Origin: Streptomyces sp. CC208A
GTDB taxonomy: Bacteria > Actinomycetota > Actinomycetes > Streptomycetales > Streptomycetaceae
Reading direction: 5' to 3'
Length of the DNA stretch: 64,000 nucleotides
NCBI RefSeq assembly: GCF_030010625.1
Contig: NZ_JASCXN010000005.1
Coordinates: 124,001-188,000 of the forward strand
In this document: positions 60,180-64,000 of the stretch, one piece after another
Layout: each line of letters starts with the position of its first letter
Position numbering within the stretch: the stretch's first letter is position 1
The notes under the pieces: model-generated
What the model saw: only the letters and a program-made list of their open reading frames with translations
What the model was told of the DNA's origin: nothing
The model's database searches: none
Program-made: the position numbers and the translations under genes

Positions 60180-61025
60180 TCACGGCATCGCCTTGCGGGC
60201 GGTCGCGAAGCGCGGCCGGTTGTTGAGGTCGGGGTGGTCGGCGGCGTCCGCCCAGCCGGCCTCCTCGTTGAAGATCCACGGCACCTGCCCGCCCTGGGTG
60301 TCGGCGTGCTCGATGACGACGAGGCCGCCGGGGCGGAGGAGGCGGTGGGCGGTGCGCTCGATGCCGCGGATGGTGTCGAGGCCGTCCTCGCCGGAGAAGA
60401 GGGCCATCTCGGGGTCGTGGTCGCGGGCCTCGGGGGCGACGTACTCCCACTCGGTGAGGGGGATGTACGGCGGGTTGGAGATGACCAGGTCGACCTGGCC
60501 GTTCAGCTCCGGCAGGGCGGTGAGCGCGTCGCCCTGATGGACGGTGACGCGGGAGCCCTCGGCGTTCTTCCGGGTCCAGACGAGGGCGTCCTCGGAGAGT
60601 TCCACGGCGTGGACCCGCGAGCGGGGCACCTCCTGCGCCATGGCGAGGGCGATGGCGCCGGAGCCGGTGCAGAGGTCGACGATGAGCGGCTCGACGACGT
60701 CCATCGCGCGGACGGCGTCTATGGCCCAGCCGACCACGGACTCGGTCTCCGGCCGGGGCACGAAGACGCCGGGGCCGACCTGGAGCTCCAGGTAGCGGAA
60801 GAAGGCCCGGCCGGTGATGTGCTGGAGGGGCTCGCGCGCCTCCCGGCGGGCGATGGCCTCCCAGTAGCGGGCGTCGAAGTCGGCGTCCTTGACGTTGTGC
60901 AGCTCCCCCCGCTTGACGCCGTGCACGAAGGCGGCGAGCTCCTCGGCGTCGAAACGCGGTGAGGGAACGCCGGCGTCGGCCAGCCGCTGGGTGGCCTGGG
61001 CCACCTCGGCGAGCAGCAGGTTCAC
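60180..61025 (-). CDS. prmC: Peptide chain release factor N5-glutamine methyltransferase
   Basis: The 281-residue protein starts at ATG 61025. The N-terminal helical domain (LLLAEVAQATQRLADAGVPS, PLQHITGRAFFRYLEL) binds the release factor; the Rossmann domain has VPRPETESVV, LIVDLCTGSGAIALAMAQ and the catalytic NPPY in VISNPPYIPLTEWEYV. It methylates the GGQ glutamine of release factors. It lies 83 bases after prfA, its substrate gene, as usual. Confidence 0.96.
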   Translation of the reverse strand: MNLLLAEVAQATQRLADAGVPSPRFDAEELAAFVHGVKRGELHNVKDADFDARYWEAIARREAREPLQHITGRAFFRYLELQVGPGVFVPRPETESVVGWAIDAVRAMDVVEPLIVDLCTGSGAIALAMAQEVPRSRVHAVELSEDALVWTRKNAEGSRVTVHQGDALTALPELNGQVDLVISNPPYIPLTEWEYVAPEARDHDPEMALFSGEDGLDTIRGIERTAHRLLRPGGLVVIEHADTQGGQVPWIFNEEAGWADAADHPDLNNRPRFATARKAMP

Positions 61026-61108
61026 GGGGGTCCTCCGTGGTGCGGGGTGGGGCTGGGGAGTGGCCTTACGCGGGGTGGCCTTGCACGGGGCGGCCTGACG
61101 GGGGTGGC

Positions 61109-62185
61109 TCAGGCCGCGGCGAGCTTGGCCGCGGAGTCGGCGTCGACGCAGGCCTGGATGACGGCGTCGAGCTCGCCGTCGAGGACCTGGTCGAGGTTGT
61201 ACGCCTTGAAGCCGACGCGGTGGTCGGAGATGCGGTTCTCCGGGAAGTTGTACGTGCGGATCTTCTCGGAGCGGTCGACGGTGCGGACCTGGCTGCGGCG
61301 GGCGTCGGCGGCCTCGGCCTCGGCCTTCTCCTGGGCGGCGGCGAGGAGCCGGGAGCGCAGGATGCGCATGGCCTGCTCCTTGTTCTGGAGCTGGCTCTTC
61401 TCGTTCTGGCAGGAGGCGACGATGCCGGTCGGCAGGTGGGTGATGCGGACCGCGGAGTCGGTGGTGTTGACCGACTGGCCGCCGGGGCCGGAGGAGCGGT
61501 AGACGTCGATGCGCAGGTCGTTGGCGTGGATCTCGACGTCGACCTCCTCGGCCTCCGGGGTGACGAGCACGCCTGCGGCGGAGGTGTGGATGCGGCCCTG
61601 GGACTCGGTGGCGGGCACGCGCTGGACGCGGTGGACGCCGCCCTCGTACTTGAGCCGGGCCCAGACGCCCTGGCCGGGCTCGGTGGCGCCGTTGCCGCCC
61701 TTGGTCTTCACGGCGACCTGGACGTCCTTGTAGCCGCCGAGCTCGGACTCGGTGGCGTCGATGATCTCGGTCTTCCAGCCGACGCGCTCGGCGTACCGGA
61801 GGTACATGCGGAGCAGGTCGCCGGCGAAGAGGGCGGACTCGTCGCCGCCGGCGCCGGCCTTGATCTCCAGGATGACGTCCTTGTCGTCGCTGGGGTCGCG
61901 CGGGACGAGGAGGAGCCGCAGCTTCTCCGTCAGCTCCTCGCGCTGCTTCTCCAGCTCCTTGACCTCGGCGGCGAAGTCCGGGTCGTCCTGGGCGAGCTCG
62001 CGGGCCGTCTCGATGTCGTCCCCGGTCTGCTTCCAGGAGCGGTACGTGCCGACGATCGGGGTCAGCTCGGCATAGCGCTTGTTCAGCTTGCGCGCGTTGG
62101 CCTGGTCGGCGTGGACCGACGGGTCGGCGAGCTTCTTCTCGAGGTCGGCGTGCTCGCCGACCAGTTCCTCGACCGCCTCGAACAT
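61109..62185 (-). CDS. prfA: Peptide chain release factor 1
   Basis: The 358-residue protein starts at ATG 62185, 7 bases after AGGAG; the upstream frame is noise. It contains the stop-codon recognition tripeptide Pro-Ala-Thr in [13 protein letters not shown], the peptidyl-transferase GGQ in [19 protein letters not shown], and the RISDHRVGF end. The PAT tripeptide marks RF1 (UAA/UAG). rpmE lies upstream, with a hairpin between them. Confidence 0.98.
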   Translation of the reverse strand: MFEAVEELVGEHADLEKKLADPSVHADQANARKLNKRYAELTPIVGTYRSWKQTGDDIETARELAQDDPDFAAEVKELEKQREELTEKLRLLLVPRDPSDDKDVILEIKAGAGGDESALFAGDLLRMYLRYAERVGWKTEIIDATESELGGYKDVQVAVKTKGGNGATEPGQGVWARLKYEGGVHRVQRVPATESQGRIHTSAAGVLVTPEAEEVDVEIHANDLRIDVYRSSGPGGQSVNTTDSAVRITHLPTGIVASCQNEKSQLQNKEQAMRILRSRLLAAAQEKAEAEAADARRSQVRTVDRSEKIRTYNFPENRISDHRVGFKAYNLDQVLDGELDAVIQACVDADSAAKLAAA

Positions 62186-62237
62186 CTTCGGGCTCCTGGT
62201 TTCGTCAGTTGCTACGGGGACGCCAAAGCGCCGGTCC

Positions 62238-62262
62238 CGGCCGCCCCTCGCAGGGGCGGCCG
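62238..62262 (-). terminator. Hairpin between rpmE and prfA
   Basis: CGGCCGCCCCT pairs with AGGGGCGGCCG around a CGC loop, 20 bases after the rpmE stop. It would end most rpmE transcripts and limit prfA expression. Confidence 0.85.
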
Positions 62263-62282
62263 ATGACCGGCGCGGGGGCTCG

Positions 62283-62507
62283 CTACTTCTTGGCGGAGCC
62301 GGCGGCCTTGCCGAAGCGGGCCTCGAAGCGGGCGACGCGGCCACCCGTGTCGAGGATCTTCTGCTTGCCCGTGTAGAACGGGTGGCACTCGGAGCAGACC
62401 TCGGCACGGATGGTGCCCTCGGTCAGGGTGCTACGGGTGGTGAACGACGCGCCACAGGTGCAGCTGACCTGGGTCTCGACGTACTCGGGGTGGATCTCGC
62501 GCTTCAA
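62283..62507 (-). CDS. rpmE: Ribosomal protein L31 (zinc-binding type)
   Basis: The 74-residue protein is read from TTG 62507, 5 bases after AGGAGA. It carries the cysteine set of the C+ form: Cys16 and Cys18 ([10 protein letters not shown]), Cys38 and Cys41 ([16 protein letters not shown]), which bind zinc. In Streptomyces the C+ form is replaced by a zinc-free paralogue during zinc starvation under Zur. No Zur box is evident here. Confidence 0.97.
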   Translation of the reverse strand: MKREIHPEYVETQVSCTCGASFTTRSTLTEGTIRAEVCSECHPFYTGKQKILDTGGRVARFEARFGKAAGSAKK

Positions 62508-62662
62508 GGTGTCTCCTAGTTCCGGGAGGGCACCGGGTCGTCGCCGCGGGTTGCGGCGGACGTGAACCGGGGCCGACGTACCAGTCTGCCAGGACCGGCC
62601 GCATCTCCCCAAACCGGGGTGGGGCCGCCGGTATTCCCGGGGGCGTGGCGGATGTTCCGGGG

Positions 62663-63751
62663 CTATCGCACGACGCCTTCGGCGCTGCCGGTGGCGGTGT
62701 CCGCGGTGGCCGAGGCGGGGATGGGGAGGTCCTTCTTCAGGGCCGTCCAGACCTGCTCCGCCTGCTCCTCGACGGGGACGACCCTGTTGGGGTCCCGGAG
62801 GTCGTACCGGACGGGGAGGGTCACCATGTGGACGTTCTGGGCGGAGATGCCGGTGAGGCCCCGGGCGAAGCCCATCAGCTCCTGGACGGAGTCGAGCTCG
62901 GAGTCGGGCGTGACGGCCTTGGTGGCGGCGTCGGCGAGGTCGAGGAGCTTCTTGGGGTCGGTCATGAGGCCGACGTCCTTGACCTGCTCGATGAAGGCCT
63001 TCATGAAGGCCTGCTGGAGCTGGATGCGGCCGAGGTCGCTGCCGTCGCCGACGCTCTTGCGGGTGCGGACCAGGCCGAGGGACTGCTCGCCGTCGAGGGT
63101 GTGGGTGCCGGGTTCCAGGTCGAGGTGGCTCTTGGAGTCCTTGATGGGCCGGGTGGTGGTGATCTCGACGCCGCCGAGGGTGTCGATGAGCTTCTTGAAG
63201 CCGGTGAAGTCGACCTCGATGTAGTGGTCCATGCGGATGCCGGACATGGTCTCGACGGTCTTGACGGCGCAGGCGGGGCCGCCGACCTCGTACGCGGTGT
63301 TGAACATGGCCCGTTCCCGGCCGGGGACCTCGGCGCCCTGCCGGTCGGTGCAGGCGGGGCGGGTGATCAGGGTGTCGCGGGGGATGGAGACGACGCTCGC
63401 CTTCTTGCGGCCCTCGTAGACGTGGACGACCATCGCGGTGTCGGAGCGGGCGCCGCCCTCGTCCCTGCCGTAGGCGCCGTTGTCGCCGGAGCGGGAGTCG
63501 GAGCCGAGGACGAGGATGTCCATCGAGCCGTCGTCGAGGTTCTTGGGGCGGTCGGTGCCCAGCTGGGCGTTGATGTCGACGCCCTGGATGTTCTCGTCGA
63601 GCCGGAGGTACACGTAGCCGAGTCCGGCGCCGGCCAGGACGAGCACGGCCGCGGCGCCGGACACGGCTATGGCGGCGCGGCGGCGCCGGGCGGACGGCTT
63701 GCGGCGGCGTCCGCCGGCGCCCGTGCGGGCGTTCCTGCTCTGCTCGGTCAT
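62663..63751 (-). CDS. LytR-CpsA-Psr (LCP) family ligase
   Basis: The 362-residue protein starts at ATG 63751. A basic Arg/Lys-rich cytoplasmic stretch ([13 protein letters not shown]) and one membrane helix ([20 protein letters not shown]) precede the extracytoplasmic LCP domain with [31 protein letters not shown] and the Arg/Asp cluster [20 protein letters not shown] and [23 protein letters not shown] proteins attach teichoic-type polymers or glycans to peptidoglycan using the lipid carrier, which links this gene functionally to wecA in the same window. Two cysteines ([17 protein letters not shown]) are likely a disulphide. Confidence 0.95.
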   Translation of the reverse strand: MTEQSRNARTGAGGRRRKPSARRRRAAIAVSGAAAVLVLAGAGLGYVYLRLDENIQGVDINAQLGTDRPKNLDDGSMDILVLGSDSRSGDNGAYGRDEGGARSDTAMVVHVYEGRKKASVVSIPRDTLITRPACTDRQGAEVPGRERAMFNTAYEVGGPACAVKTVETMSGIRMDHYIEVDFTGFKKLIDTLGGVEITTTRPIKDSKSHLDLEPGTHTLDGEQSLGLVRTRKSVGDGSDLGRIQLQQAFMKAFIEQVKDVGLMTDPKKLLDLADAATKAVTPDSELDSVQELMGFARGLTGISAQNVHMVTLPVRYDLRDPNRVVPVEEQAEQVWTALKKDLPIPASATADTATGSAEGVVR

Positions 63752-63854
63752 CGTCTTCCCTCGGGCCTCGGGTTCACCTGGTGTGACGGCGGGGCGTCCG
63801 GAAGGGTTGCGCGCGGAGCTGTGGGGTTTCGGTGGGCGATCCGCCCGGAACGCA

Positions 63855-63887
63855 CCGTGCCCGCCGCTCGGGGAGCGGCGGGCACGG
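63855..63887 (-). terminator. Terminator after rho
   Basis: A 15-bp perfect stem (CCGTGCCCGCCGCTC and its complement) with a GGG loop, 85 bases after the rho stop on the minus strand and 104 bases before the LCP start. Confidence 0.85.
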
Positions 63888-63971
63888 CATCTGCGCAGGT
63901 CACGAACGGGTTACAAGGTCGGTGCCCTGTTCCCGCGGTGTGACGCGGATCTCGCGGATCTCCTGGCGGCG

Positions 63972-64000
63972 TCAGTCGTTGTTGGCGCCCGGCGTCGTCT
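63972..64000 (-). CDS. rho: Transcription termination factor Rho, last codons (5' part outside window)
   Basis: The minus-strand frame reads in from base 64000 and ends TTPGANND then TGA at 63974-63972. Actinobacterial Rho proteins end in a KTTPG-type tail, and rho precedes the LCP-rpmE-prfA group in S. coelicolor. Only nine codons are present, so the call rests on this tail and on gene order. Confidence 0.6.

Overview
The window reads as a Streptomyces chromosome arm-to-core segment. Base composition is very GC-rich, GTG and TTG starts are common, and translational coupling through 1-11 base overlaps is everywhere. It carries genus-typical genes: the coiled-coil cytoskeleton pair scy and filP, the mismatch endonuclease nucS, isobutyryl-CoA mutase icmA, a DasR/ChiS-ChiR type chitinase promoter, and a galactose-oxidase-like glxA beside cslA. 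Gene order from pyruvate kinase to rho follows, from memory, the S. coelicolor SCO5423-SCO5357 order. The species cannot be named from this window.

Layout. 1-8.9 kb: the 3' end of pyruvate kinase, a three-gene envelope cassette (DUF6230-like, DUF6114-like and a long secreted repeat-rich protein) with a palindrome-rich 600-bp upstream region, a thioredoxin/TPR protein, a TetR regulator, icmA under a perfect 24-bp palindrome, a DUF3817 protein and a MarR regulator. 9-15 kb: a deletion scar that fuses two decayed genes (MFS exporter and ArsR regulator), then a GH6 lipoprotein converging on glxA and cslA (beta-glucan synthesis and oxidation at the hyphal tip). 15-21.5 kb: a thiamine-binding protein with a second DUF3817 protein, three coupled AIM24 genes, a MarR regulator, then meaB with a thiolase diverging from methylmalonyl-CoA epimerase. 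21.5-31 kb: scy, filP and two paralogous ABC-2 exporter pairs.

31-44 kb: a small zinc-ligand protein, a luciferase-like oxidoreductase, a conserved hypothetical, nucS, an 887-residue P-loop membrane protein with a Thr/Pro/Ser tail, a STAS protein lacking the phospho-serine, 3-hydroxybutyryl-CoA dehydrogenase, PduO-type cobalamin adenosyltransferase with a 71-bp duplication of its 3' end, a membrane protein whose tail runs antisense through that duplication, the ChiS/ChiR-like two-component system and chitinase chiC. 44-55 kb, all on the minus strand: DUF2550, the complete ATP synthase operon atpIBEFHAGDC, wecA-like and a glyA-like gene. 55.2-58.6 kb: an accessory island with an IS1380-family element, a small AT-richer secreted protein with a strong terminator, and an IS5-family element with a clean TTA target duplication. 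58.8-64 kb: a PTP-like protein that has lost its nucleophile, tsaC-like, prmC, prfA, rpmE, an LCP protein and the last codons of rho.

How the genes work together: icmA, meaB, epimerase, thiolase, 3-hydroxybutyryl-CoA dehydrogenase and cobalamin adenosyltransferase form a dispersed acyl-CoA/B12 set feeding methylmalonyl-CoA, a precursor of polyketides. scy, filP and cslA/glxA serve apical growth. prmC, prfA, rpmE and rho are translation and transcription termination housekeeping. The least explained items are the palindromes upstream of the DUF6230 cassette and icmA, the AIM24 trio, the nucleophile-less PTP, the antisense tail made by duplication, and the orphan secreted protein held between two insertion sequences.
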